Of a stretch of 64,000 nt of DNA, positions 37,601 to 44,018 are shown in pieces. Made by a program: the position numbers and the translations under genes. The stretch lies in NCBI GenBank assembly GCA_016235555.1, contig JACRKC010000006.1, positions 1 through 64,000 of the forward strand, in the 5' to 3' direction. The notes below the pieces were generated by a model. That model was not told the DNA's origin. It did not search any database and worked only from the letters and a program-made list of their open reading frames with translations. The DNA is from Verrucomicrobiota bacterium. Its GTDB lineage: Bacteria > Verrucomicrobiota > Verrucomicrobiia > Opitutales > Opitutaceae. Within the stretch, counting starts at the first letter, position 1. Each line of letters begins with the position of its first letter.

Positions 37601-37766
37601 GCCCGGAAAACCGGCGGAGGGCGCGGTCCGCATCGTCGGCCGGGAGGTCGTAGGCCTTGCGGGCCTCTGTCGCTTGGGCGCGGGCCGGCGTGGCGCCTTC
37701 GAGCAACAGGAGTGCGGCCGACGCAGCAAACGTCAGCACGCGGAACAAGCGGTCGGGTTTGATCAT
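34611..37766 (-). CDS. TonB-dependent receptor with N-terminal STN signalling domain
   Basis: 1051 residues with a signal peptide (~1-31). The secretin/TonB N-terminal domain occupies ~37-108 (YDLPADDADRALRRFSGQSG, TAREALDQMFKGTGL). A plug follows with SSGVSLRGLGAGSTLVLVDG and VEIITDGASAIYGGDAVAGV, then a large barrel ending FGRTFEFSFTQPF. The STN domain touches a FecR-type anti-sigma regulator when ligand is bound, and the FecR and sigma genes lie directly upstream (37,863-39,421), so this is a transenvelope signalling receptor. Plug motifs such as DGASAIYGGDAVAG are those of the large carbohydrate/vitamin group rather than a classic siderophore receptor. Substrate unknown. Confidence 0.92.
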   Translation of the reverse strand: MIKPDRLFRVLTFAASAALLLLEGATPARAQATEARKAYDLPADDADRALRRFSGQSGLQVIFPSETVRNVRANGVQGNLTAREALDQMFKGTGLIAVQDAKTGALTVRRDLAKDAPKNAPGPVADSSAAPGPIVKMDGMEVLGSRIRRTETDGPTPVATYGVDAIRATGAMNLADFMRTVPQTYNGVGAGRNSTPDDLNISAGQRTENLIPIPPAAGVSPVLATNAPVQTGSSGVSLRGLGAGSTLVLVDGRRVAQSSERNRGSNSGQGFVDLNTIPLGLVERVEIITDGASAIYGGDAVAGVINIVLKKSWVGTELNGSVKLTEHGGARERQATLTTGAAGFGGKFRGTLAVSYYDRAPLTAAQRSFSKHPDFRARRQGTNPTTGAAVYGSDQRIQWGYPASIQATAATGFVSFPGVRVLLAPAGATSTPAVTAFERRTTNDPGQTGTAIVAQGQRITDPSPWTELVASADRHGLTATGTYEARPGLEVYGTYSFSDSRGHAQTLPVYVANVAVSAANNPFGEAIQFGMLLPQWGQVSQQTKTQSHRVTAGARGRWSETWRWDLGYRHENQHYFSRQRTFNATAFTALANANDPAQRFNPYVDERVPGAPNQSALLAQTALFPTVDGRSKLNSVDLTVNGDVYRIWGGPIRTALGGSYENDISKNVAVAYAGFPVVATTASYRDVRTTRAAYGELHVPVVGAGNRVPLLHRLETNFAGRYESLSDASGRGVPKYGATWSPLRGLLFRGSFSEGYRPPSLTEDRRVTTSTTATVTDPARGNQSYLTTVVTRTNPGLKAETSKNEFYGAVFEPSFVKGLSLQVNYYRTQQRDAIQQLGSTVILNNEALFPGFVVRGTPTAADTAAGFKGPVSTLYSQYVNFGVILNKSVDFGAEYRLPWEQLGRWRLNVNAAKTITQTRQLNIGQPPTNDVGDTYSSPRWNLTSGLYWNKGPWSASSSFSLMSGFRSDRAGITSNIVSNTPWMHLIDLRGSYEFKNGVWRRYGKGLRLGVGVANLTDEKPPFSNNIYGFNAGVYGRWAFGRTFEFSFTQPF

Positions 37767-37862
37767 GGTTTGGTCAGGCCGCGCAGGATGCGGCTTATTG
37801 CAGGGGACGAACCAGCGGGCGAAATCAGGTAACCCATTCTTGTCCGCGGCCGCGCCGCCGGT

Positions 37863-38885
37863 TCACGGCCCGCGCCGGAGGACGATCTTTCCGTCGCGCG
37901 GCTCGGCCACGATCCCGAAGCCGGCCCGCAGAAGGTTGGTGAACACCTCGGCATCGTCAGCCCGGAACAACCCGCTCAGCGGCACCGCCGCCAGCGACGG
38001 ATCGGCGAGCGCGAATTTCGTTTCGTTGTAGCGGTTCAAGACGGTCACGACCTCGGACAGCGGGGCGTTGAAGAACTCCACGCGGGGCGTCCGCCAGGCC
38101 AGTCGCTCGGCGACGTCCGCGGGCTTCACCGGCTCGATGGCCGGCATGGCGACGGGTTGCAGCGCCACCTCGACGGAGAGGCGGTTACCGGCGTCGACGA
38201 ATGCGAGTGGCGGCGTCACCGGCGCCGCTGAACTGGCCGCGGGCCGGTCGATCGCGACGCGGCCCTCGGTCACGAGCACTTCGACTTGCGAGGCGCCGAG
38301 CTGCACGGAAAACGCCGTGCCGACCGCGCGCACTTCCACGCCGCCCGCCCGCACCACAAACGGTCGCTTGGCGTCCTTCGCCACCTCGAACAACGCCTCG
38401 CCGCGCAACAAGTCCACCCGCCGGAACGCCCCCGAAAAATCCACGCGCACCTCCGCCCCCGGCCGGTGCTCAATTACACTGCCGTCCGGCAACATCTGGC
38501 GCTCCGGTGCGAGAATCGTGGTGCGCGGCGTCGGCGCGAGCGCCACGGCCGGGGTCGCCGCGGGCGGAGAAGTCCGCCAAAGGAAACCGACGAGGAGAGC
38601 GGTCGCGCACGCGGCCACGGCGACGAGAGCGCGCCGCCGCCGGCGACGGCGCAGCAAATCACCGAGCTCGCTCTGGAGCACCGGTGCCGCACCGGTGTGG
38701 CGCGGCCGGGCCAGCGCCGACCAGGTGGCTTCGAAGCGGTCGACGGCTTCGACGTGGAGGGCGTTTTCGGCGCGCCAGCGTTTGAACTCGACGTCTTCCG
38801 CCGGCGTCAGCCCGGCATCGCGCCGCGCCACCCAGCGGGCGGCCTCGGCATCGATCTGGGCCAGCGTTGGCGCGGTGCGGCTCAT
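37863..38885 (-). CDS. FecR-family anti-sigma regulator
   Basis: 340 residues from the ATG at 38885. The N-terminal cytoplasmic part (~1-60) has the DUF4880/FecR_N pattern (EAARWVARRDAGLTPAEDVE, WRAENALHVEAVDRFEATW). A single membrane segment follows eight arginines (~86-103). The periplasmic FecR domain (~125-230) includes LPDGSVIEHRPGAEVRVDF and LLRGEALFEVAKDAKRPFVV. A C-terminal STN-like module (PLSEVVTVLNRYNETKFALA ... NLLRAGFGIVAE) should bind the receptor. The start codon overlaps the sigma gene stop (ATGA), so the two are translationally coupled. It would hold or activate the sigma factor in response to the receptor at 34,611. Confidence 0.92.
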   Translation of the reverse strand: MSRTAPTLAQIDAEAARWVARRDAGLTPAEDVEFKRWRAENALHVEAVDRFEATWSALARPRHTGAAPVLQSELGDLLRRRRRRRALVAVAACATALLVGFLWRTSPPAATPAVALAPTPRTTILAPERQMLPDGSVIEHRPGAEVRVDFSGAFRRVDLLRGEALFEVAKDAKRPFVVRAGGVEVRAVGTAFSVQLGASQVEVLVTEGRVAIDRPAASSAAPVTPPLAFVDAGNRLSVEVALQPVAMPAIEPVKPADVAERLAWRTPRVEFFNAPLSEVVTVLNRYNETKFALADPSLAAVPLSGLFRADDAEVFTNLLRAGFGIVAEPRDGKIVLRRGP

Positions 38886-39421
38886 GGCACGCGGCGGCCG
38901 TCGACGCGGCGGCGCATGAATTCTTCGACGCGGTGCAGGCCGTTGACGACGTGCGTCTGCACCGTCAGCTCGGACAATCCGAGCCGGCGGGCGATTTCCT
39001 TCTGCGGAACACCTTCGATCTGGCGGAGCAACATGACCTCGCGACACCGCGGCGGCAGATCGAGGAGGGCTTGCGCGAGGAGGGCGATTTCCTCCCGCGT
39101 GCAGGCCACCTCGGCCACACCGGGGCTATCATCCAAGACGGACAACGGGGCGTCATCAGGTAACCGGGAGACGGGAGAGGCGATTTCGCGCCGCAGGGTG
39201 TCGATCGCCAGATGACGGGCGACTGCGAATAGGAATGATTTGGCGGATTGAATCGGCCGCGCGGTGCAAGTTTTCCATACGCGAAGGTAGGATTCCTGCA
39301 CCAGATCTTCGACGTCGGGCACCGACGGAAACGAGCCGCGCAGGTAGGATCGTAGCTGCGTGTCGTGGCGATGCACCTCGCGGCAAAACCAGCGGGCGTT
39401 TTCTGAGTCAGGCGGTTTCAC
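38882..39421 (-). CDS. ECF sigma factor (FecI-like)
   Basis: About 179 residues if begun at the GTG at 39421 (VKPPDSENARWFCREVHRHD). The frame is open further upstream through repeat P1, which I do not count as coding, so the start is uncertain. Region 2 reads LRSYLRGSFPSVPDVEDLVQ with ESYLRVWKT and SFLFAVARHLAIDTLRR. Region 4 reads LDLPPRCREVMLLRQIEG, then EIARRLGLSELTVQTHVVNG, a complete helix-turn-helix. With the FecR and STN-receptor genes it forms a classic cell-surface signalling unit and should transcribe the receptor gene. No promoter consensus could be assigned. Confidence 0.88.
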   Translation of the reverse strand: MKPPDSENARWFCREVHRHDTQLRSYLRGSFPSVPDVEDLVQESYLRVWKTCTARPIQSAKSFLFAVARHLAIDTLRREIASPVSRLPDDAPLSVLDDSPGVAEVACTREEIALLAQALLDLPPRCREVMLLRQIEGVPQKEIARRLGLSELTVQTHVVNGLHRVEEFMRRRVDGRRVP

Positions 39422-39494
39422 GGGTGCTGCAGCCGGGGAACTGACAGTTCCAGCGCCGGAGATCAAGCAACCTGCTCCGCGAGCGCGAGCCGGA

Positions 39495-39657
39495 CCTGCC
39501 CCTGGGGTGTAACTCAAACTGAGGTCAGTTCGCGAATGCCTCGGTTGTAGCGGCGGTCTATGACCGCCGAACGAATCCCCTTGGCGCAACGATGGCGGTC
39601 ATAGACCGCCGCTACAAATCACTGACCTCAGTTTGAGGGTCACATCCCCTGCCCCTG
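39495..39657. mobile_element. P1 miniature hairpin transposon, copy 2 (10-bp target duplication)
   Basis: Element 39,505-39,647, ends GGGTGTAACTCAAACTGAGG and CCTCAGTTTGAGGGTCACAT. CCTGCCCCTG lies directly on both sides (39,495-39,504 and 39,648-39,657). The inner segment between the hairpin arms (GAACGAATCCCCTTGGCGCA) is inverted relative to the outer ends compared with copies 1, 3 and 4. It sits between the sigma gene and nadK. Confidence 0.82.
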
Positions 39658-39711
39658 GCCCCGGCGCAATTCAGGTTCGCCCTGCGGCGGCGCGGTGTTT
39701 TGAGTGCCGCC

Positions 39712-40575
39712 ATGCGAGTCAGCCGGGTCGTCATCGTCATCAATTCCGCCAAGGCGCACGCGCGCCGCACGGCGGAGACGCTCAAGTCCGTGTTTAGCGC
39801 GCACGGGGTCACCGCGGACTGGCGCGAAGCGCTGCCGCAGGGCCAGATCGTCTACCGGCGGCTGAACGACCTGCGCGATGCCGCGGCGGACTTGATCATC
39901 GCCTGCGGCGGCGACGGCACGCTGCTCCAGACGGCGCATCGCGCGCGGGGCTCCGGTGTTCCAATCCTCGGCATCAACATCGGCTATCTCGGGTTCATCA
40001 CTTCGGTGCACGGGCGCCAGGTAAAGTCGGCCATGCGGCGCATCCTCAAGGCCGACTACGTGATCAGCCGCCGCACCGCGCTCGACATCGATGTCGAGAC
40101 CAAGGGCAAGGTCGCCAAGGGCTGGGCGCTCAACGACGTGGTGATCGCCCGCGGCGCGAACCCGCACCTCATCGCACTCAACGCCAAGATCGGTTCGCGT
40201 CCGCTGACCAAATACCGGTGCGACGGCCTGATCGTGGCGACGCCCACGGGCTCGACGGCGTATTCGCTCGCGGCGGGTGGCCCGATCGTGAGCCCCGAGT
40301 GCAATGTGCTCACGGTGACGCCCATCTGCCCGCACGCCCTCACCAACCGGCCGGTGGTGATCGGCGCGACGGAGGAAATCCAGCTGCGGCTCGCCCGCGG
40401 CACGGGCCATGGGGCCGTGCAGGTGGACGGCATCAGCATCGCGGATGTCGAGACGGACAGCGTGATCAGCGTGCGCGTCTCGGCGGACTCGGTGCCGGTG
40501 GCGTTTCTGCCGGAGACGAATTACTACGACATCCTCGCTGAAAAACTGGGGTGGACGGGTGACGGGTTGAAGTGA
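39712..40575 (+). CDS. nadK: NAD kinase
   Basis: 287 residues from the ATG at 39712 (an upstream TTG adds only four codons). All NAD-kinase motifs are present: I-x-x-GGDGT at 66-70 (LIIACGGDGTLLQTAH), the inserted LGINIGYLGFIT, NDVVIARG, and DGLIVATPTGSTAYSLAAGG for nucleotide binding. Then LTVTPICPHALTNRP and the C-terminal strand. It phosphorylates NAD to NADP using ATP or polyphosphate in the cytoplasm. The length is normal for the bacterial enzyme. It is alone on the plus strand, within 4 kb of pncA and the NrtR-like gene, making this a loose NAD-metabolism neighbourhood. Confidence 0.96.
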   Translation: MRVSRVVIVINSAKAHARRTAETLKSVFSAHGVTADWREALPQGQIVYRRLNDLRDAAADLIIACGGDGTLLQTAHRARGSGVPILGINIGYLGFITSVHGRQVKSAMRRILKADYVISRRTALDIDVETKGKVAKGWALNDVVIARGANPHLIALNAKIGSRPLTKYRCDGLIVATPTGSTAYSLAAGGPIVSPECNVLTVTPICPHALTNRPVVIGATEEIQLRLARGTGHGAVQVDGISIADVETDSVISVRVSADSVPVAFLPETNYYDILAEKLGWTGDGLK

Positions 40576-40670
40576 TGGCGGGCGCCGACCAGCGGCGCCC
40601 CCAAGAAAGCGCGGTGGGGGCAACGCGCTCCACCTCGAGCGAGAGGGCTGCCCGGCGCACGCGACCCGCT

Positions 40671-41672
40671 TCACGCCGGCTGCGACGGCGGATGAGTGGC
40701 CGCAGGCATGGCAGGCGCACCACAGGTGGCCGAGAACCGCGTGATCAGCTCCTCAACGTCAGCGCGCCGCGGCAAGGCCTCGATCCACCCGGCGGGAATC
40801 GCGTCCCAGCCATAAACCAGACCGGCCAGCCCTCCGGCCACGCACCCGGTCGTATCGGTGTCGCCGCCCAGGTTCACCGCGGCCAGAACGGTGGAGCGGT
40901 AGTCGGTGTGCCGGAGCAGGCACCACAGCGCGGCTTCGAGGGTATGCAGCACGTAGCCGGACGCGGCCACCTCTTCGCGCGGCAGATGGCTCACGCGGCC
41001 ATCCAGAATCCGCGCAAACCGGGCGCGTTCCCGGGGAAACTGACCGAGGACGCGCTCAATGTCGGCGATGGCTGCACGGTAGGCCGCGAGTGGTTCCGTG
41101 CCGCCCAACAAGCTGGCGACGACGCACGAATAGAACGCGCAGGCCAGCTGGCTGCGCGGATGCGCGTGGGTGATCGCGGACACCGCCATCGCCTTTCGGC
41201 AAATGGCCCCGGGATTGTCGTGGGCGAATCGCAAACCGACCGGCAGGATTCGCATCAGCGAACCGTTGCCATTCTGCCCTTCTCCCGTTTCGCCGGACGC
41301 CTCGCCGGGCGATCCGCCGGCGAGTCGGGACAACGAGGATCGCGTCGCACCGCCGATGTCGAACACCTCCCCGCGCGCCCCCCAGTGCCCGGCGCGCATC
41401 CATTGCACGTAGAGCGCGCCGAGTCGCGGGAGCGAGAACTCACCGAGCAAGCCCTCCGCCGTGCAGAGCAGGAGCGAGCCATCGTCCGACCAGGTGCCCG
41501 GCGGTTGATTCCAAGTGCCCCAGCCTTGCATGCCGGTCACCGGCCTGGCGTCCCGGGCTGCCCGGTCGGAGAACTCAACCGGCACACCCAAGGCGTCGCC
41601 GGCCAACGCGCCATAGATCGCGCCGCGGATCCGGCTGTGCCGCGAAAGCGGCGACTGACTGGGTTCGTTCAT
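40671..41672 (-). CDS. ADP-ribosylglycohydrolase family protein
   Basis: 333 residues from the ATG at 41672. The family motifs are intact: RIRGAIYGALAGDALGVPVE near the N-terminus, TWSDDGSLLLCTAEG (metal-ligand Asp pair in SDD), GNGSLMRILPVGL, THAHPRSQ, and the C-terminal AVNLGGDTDTTGCVAGGLAG with the second acidic metal cluster. It should remove ADP-ribose from a protein or small molecule using two Mg ions, or hydrolyse ADP-ribosyl compounds (DraG/ARH type). A P1 element has inserted immediately before the start codon, replacing its native upstream region. The neighbours nadK, pncA and NrtR link it loosely to NAD turnover. Confidence 0.9.
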   Translation of the reverse strand: MNEPSQSPLSRHSRIRGAIYGALAGDALGVPVEFSDRAARDARPVTGMQGWGTWNQPPGTWSDDGSLLLCTAEGLLGEFSLPRLGALYVQWMRAGHWGARGEVFDIGGATRSSLSRLAGGSPGEASGETGEGQNGNGSLMRILPVGLRFAHDNPGAICRKAMAVSAITHAHPRSQLACAFYSCVVASLLGGTEPLAAYRAAIADIERVLGQFPRERARFARILDGRVSHLPREEVAASGYVLHTLEAALWCLLRHTDYRSTVLAAVNLGGDTDTTGCVAGGLAGLVYGWDAIPAGWIEALPRRADVEELITRFSATCGAPAMPAATHPPSQPA

Positions 41673-41830
41673 TCTCGGTGGGGTGTAACTCAAATTGTTG
41701 TCAGTTCTCGAATGCCTCGGTTGTAGCGGCGGTCTATGACCGCCGGCGATGCGCCAAGGGGTTTCGTTCGGCGGTCATAGACCGCCGCTACAAATCACTG
41801 ACATCGGTTTGAGTCACACCCTTCTCGGTG
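41672..41830. mobile_element. P1 miniature hairpin transposon, copy 3 (9-bp target duplication)
   Basis: Element 41,681-41,821, ends GGGTGTAACTCAAATTGTTG and CATCGGTTTGAGTCACACCC. TTCTCGGTG occurs on both sides (41,672-41,680 and 41,822-41,830). The left duplicate includes the first base of the ADP-ribosylglycohydrolase start codon, so insertion was exactly at the gene's 5' end. Confidence 0.82.
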
Positions 41831-41997
41831 GGTCTGATACCGCGAAGCTTGCTTCGGCTTGGAGGGAAGGTGGCACGGATCTCCTGACCCGTGGCGAAGT
41901 GGATCACGGGTCAGGAGACCCGTGCCACAAAACCGGCGAGGTTGGGGGCGGAACATGGAGGTTTGGTCAACTGCCCCGGGGCTTGCTCCGGGGATGT
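41831..41997. other. Repeat-filled gap (P9 and P5 hairpins)
   Basis: With the P1 element this makes a 325-bp gap that holds only repeats. P9 arms are at 41,870-41,928 (GTGGCACGGATCTCCTGACC ... GGTCAGGAGACCCGTGCCAC). P5 starts at 41,971. A short string at 41,831-41,860 (GGTCTGATACCGCGAAGCTT) recurs at 42,950-42,975. No gene seen. Confidence 0.7.
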
Positions 41998-42000
41998 TTA
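41971..42000. repeat. Family P5 hairpin forming a stop codon
   Basis: TGCCCCGGGGCTTGCTCCGG then GGATGTTTA. The final TTA (41,998-42,000) is the complement of the TAA of the frameshifted gene to the right, as at 4,887. Confidence 0.8.
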
Positions 42001-42298
42001 CGACCGGTGCCCTCCTCGTTCGATGCACTCGTAGGTTTTCGCGAAGATGTCCGGCTTGCACGCGTAGTGTTCGCCGTGCACGCCGCGCACGATGTAGTCG
42101 CCCGGCTTGACGAGCATCCAGCCTTCGAGGGTTTTGATCGTGCCGAGCTGCACGCGCTCGAACGGGCCGCGGGAAACGCCGGCCTCCGGCTGCGGCACGG
42201 GCACCTCGGGGGGGCACCGGATGGATCACCGCGGCGTGATCGCCGGGCTTCCACCATTGCGACGCTTCAACCACGACGGCTTTTTTGCGATATTTCAT
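41998..42298 (-). pseudogene. Frameshifted small protein of the KPDIF type (phage-like)
   Basis: The ATG at 42298 gives MKYRKKAVVVEASQWWKPGD then [10 protein letters not shown], after which a run of seven C (complement of G 42,208-42,214) shifts the frame. With six C the frame continues [20 protein letters not shown], then [20 protein letters not shown] and [18 protein letters not shown], ending at 41,998. The reconstructed ~99 residues match small proteins starting MKYRKKPV and ending CKPDIF-x-x-TYE that are common in phages and also occur in chromosomes; function unknown. The shift may be a real mutation, a slippage (phase-variable) site, or a sequencing error in a homopolymer. Confidence 0.75.
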
Positions 42299-42318
42299 CG
42301 GGGGAGGGCGGGTGAAAT

Positions 42319-42942
42319 TCAGTTGGCGGCCGGCACTTCGTCACTGCCGAGCACGCGCACGCCGGCCGCGCGCATCTCCGCCACGGCGCGGTCGATGTCG
42401 CCCGGGGCGAGTTCAACCCCGCGGCAGCCGTCGAGAACGAGGTGCGTCGCAAAACCGAGCTGGCGGGCGTCGAGCGCGGTGGCCTTGACGCAGTAGTCGG
42501 TCGCGAGGCCGAGCATGTAGACGTCGGTCACGCTGTGCGCACGCAGATAGTCGCCGAGGCCGGTGGCCTTGCGGTGGCCGTTGTCGAAGAAGCCGCTGTA
42601 GCTGTCCATCGCGGGGTCGGTGCCTTTCGGGACAACTTCGGCGAGGTGCCTGGTGTCGAGACCCGGTGCAAACTCGGCACCGTTCGTGTGCGCGACGCAG
42701 TGCACGGGCCACATCACCTGCGGGAGGCCCCCGAGTTCGGCGAGTTCGCCGGGTTTGCGGCCGGGATGGTTGGCGGCGAAACTGCCGTGGTTCGCGGGAT
42801 GCCAGTCCTGCGTGGCGACGATGAGGGGGAAGCGCGGCATCACGCGGTTGGCGACCACGATCACTTCGTCGCCCCGGGGCACGGGCAGCGCGCCAGTCGG
42901 GAGAAAATCGTTCTGAAGGTCGACGAGGATGAGCGCTTTCAT
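42319..42942 (-). CDS. pncA: Nicotinamidase
   Basis: 207 residues. Catalytic residues of the isochorismatase-fold amidase are visible: Asp8 in ILVDLQNDF, the Lys in VVPKGTDPAMDSYSGFFDN, and the nucleophilic Cys in LATDYCVKATALDA. The metal-binding TQDWHPANHGSF is also intact. It hydrolyses nicotinamide to nicotinate plus ammonia, feeding the Preiss-Handler NAD salvage route. The upstream co-directional gene is a NrtR-like Nudix regulator, a known controller of NAD genes. Length is normal for the family (about 200-215). Confidence 0.95.
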   Translation of the reverse strand: MKALILVDLQNDFLPTGALPVPRGDEVIVVANRVMPRFPLIVATQDWHPANHGSFAANHPGRKPGELAELGGLPQVMWPVHCVAHTNGAEFAPGLDTRHLAEVVPKGTDPAMDSYSGFFDNGHRKATGLGDYLRAHSVTDVYMLGLATDYCVKATALDARQLGFATHLVLDGCRGVELAPGDIDRAVAEMRAAGVRVLGSDEVPAAN

Positions 42943-42986
42943 CCGCCGTGGGTCCGATCCCGCGAAGCCTGCTTCGCCTTGGTTGG

Positions 42987-43110
42987 GTAGCGACGAGCGC
43001 CAGCGAGTCGAAGCGCGCCGGCTCGCTGGCGCTCGCCGCTACGATGAATGATCGAAGGTTGCATGGTGGGATTGGTCAAAGGCCCCGGAGCTTGCTCCGG
43101 GGATGTTTAC
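42987..43110. repeat. Two hairpins between the NrtR-like gene and pncA
   Basis: An inverted pair at 42,987-43,042 (GTAGCGACGAGCGCCAGCGA ... GCTGGCGCTCGCCGCTAC) and a P5 copy at 43,081-43,110 (GGCCCCGGAGCTTGCTCCGG then GGATGTTTAC). A readthrough transcript from the regulator into pncA would contain both hairpins. Here P5 stops 6 bp short of the gene stop. Confidence 0.75.
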
Positions 43111-43116
43111 GGGATT

Positions 43117-43806
43117 TCAGAGTTCGAAGTTGAACCCCGCTTTCTTCAGGCGGCGGTAGGCGGCCTCGTCGAAGCGGTAGAGGCGGGCCGCGCGGTGGGC
43201 GACGTCCTGCTGGATCTCCTCGGTGTCGGCGAGCAGGCCCATGCTGAGGATTTTTTTGCGAAAATTCCGCTTATCGAGCGGCTGCTCGAGGATGGTCTCG
43301 TAGAGGCGTTGCAGTTCCGAGAGCGGAAACTTTTCCGGGAGCAGCTCGAAGCCGATCGGTTCGTAGCGAATTTTCCCCTTCAGGCGGCGCAGCGCCACGT
43401 CGAGGATCTCCTCGTGGTCGAAGGCCAGCGCGGGCAGATCGGCGACGGGGAACCAGGCGACGTTGCGCGCGTCGCTGGCGGCGCGGACCGTGTGGTCGGC
43501 GAGTTTCACGAGCGCGTAGTAGGCGACGCTGATCACGCGTTCGCGCGGGTCGCGTTTCGGTTCGCCGAAGGTGTAGAGCTGCTCGAGGTAGAGTTGGGTG
43601 ATACCGGTCTCCTCCGCGAGTTCGCGGCGGGCGCCGTCCTCGAGGCTCTCGGTCATCTCGACGAATCCGCCCGGGAGCGCCCAGCGCAGCTTGTAGGGCG
43701 CGGCTTCGCGCTGGATGAGCAACACCTTCAGATCGGCGTCGTCGTAACCGAAGACGACGCCGTCGACGGTGACGGCCGGGTGCGGATATTCGTAGGTGTA
43801 AGGCAT
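43117..43806 (-). CDS. nrtR: NrtR-like Nudix transcriptional regulator
   Basis: 229 residues. The N-terminal Nudix domain has an intact Nudix box, [20 protein letters not shown] followed by TGI, fitting GX5EX7REUXEEXGU. The C-terminal ~80 residues ([20 protein letters not shown] then NFRKKIL) form a winged helix-turn-helix. This is the architecture of NrtR regulators, which repress NAD synthesis/salvage genes and release DNA on binding ADP-ribose. Because the box is intact, hydrolysis of ADP-ribose is also possible. pncA lies downstream on the same strand and two operator-like palindromes lie 26-71 bp upstream of its start, supporting autorepression and control of pncA. Confidence 0.85.
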   Translation of the reverse strand: MPYTYEYPHPAVTVDGVVFGYDDADLKVLLIQREAAPYKLRWALPGGFVEMTESLEDGARRELAEETGITQLYLEQLYTFGEPKRDPRERVISVAYYALVKLADHTVRAASDARNVAWFPVADLPALAFDHEEILDVALRRLKGKIRYEPIGFELLPEKFPLSELQRLYETILEQPLDKRNFRKKILSMGLLADTEEIQQDVAHRAARLYRFDEAAYRRLKKAGFNFEL

Positions 43807-43831
43807 GGCGGAGAGAGCTGGGGTGAACAGT

Positions 43832-43876
43832 GTGTGAGGCGGACACTAAGGCAAATTAAAAGTGTGAAATGGACAC
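43832..43876. promoter_or_regulatory. Two operator-like palindromes before the NrtR-like gene
   Basis: GTGT-gaggcgg-ACAC (43,832-43,846) and AGTGT-gaaatgg-ACACT (43,861-43,877) share the GTGT-N7-ACAC design and are followed by the same TAAG. They are 30 bp apart, so on roughly the same DNA face. Both lie between the regulator start and any upstream gene. Confidence 0.55.
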
Positions 43877-43940
43877 TAAGTGACTTTGCGGCGCTGGAGG
43901 GAGGGCGGGCCGCGGCCGGCGGGCGGCAACCCGGCAGCGT

Positions 43941-44018
43941 GTCGTGGACGAAGCGTCGCGCCTCGCAGAAGCGGGGGATTGGGAACACGGAGACGAGGCG
44001 GGACGCCTCGTCCACGAC
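43941..44018. repeat. Complete family P2 hairpin at a gene end
   Basis: Arms GTCGTGGACGAAGCGTCGCG and GGACGCCTCGTCCACGAC with a core GGGGGATTGGGAACACGGAG. The last base is part of CTA, the complement of the receptor stop TAG (44,018-44,020). This copy shows the uninterrupted P2 core that is split at 56,211/56,630. Confidence 0.82.

Noticed and set aside
35631-37832. 733-codon plus-strand open frame antisense to the STN receptor
   Set aside because: Sequence is low complexity (Ala, Gly, Arg, Val, Glu), has no domain, and mirrors the codon bias of the real minus-strand gene. Similar long shadows at 8,138-10,501, 28,008-30,623, 43,880-46,183 and 58,668-61,778 were dropped for the same reason.
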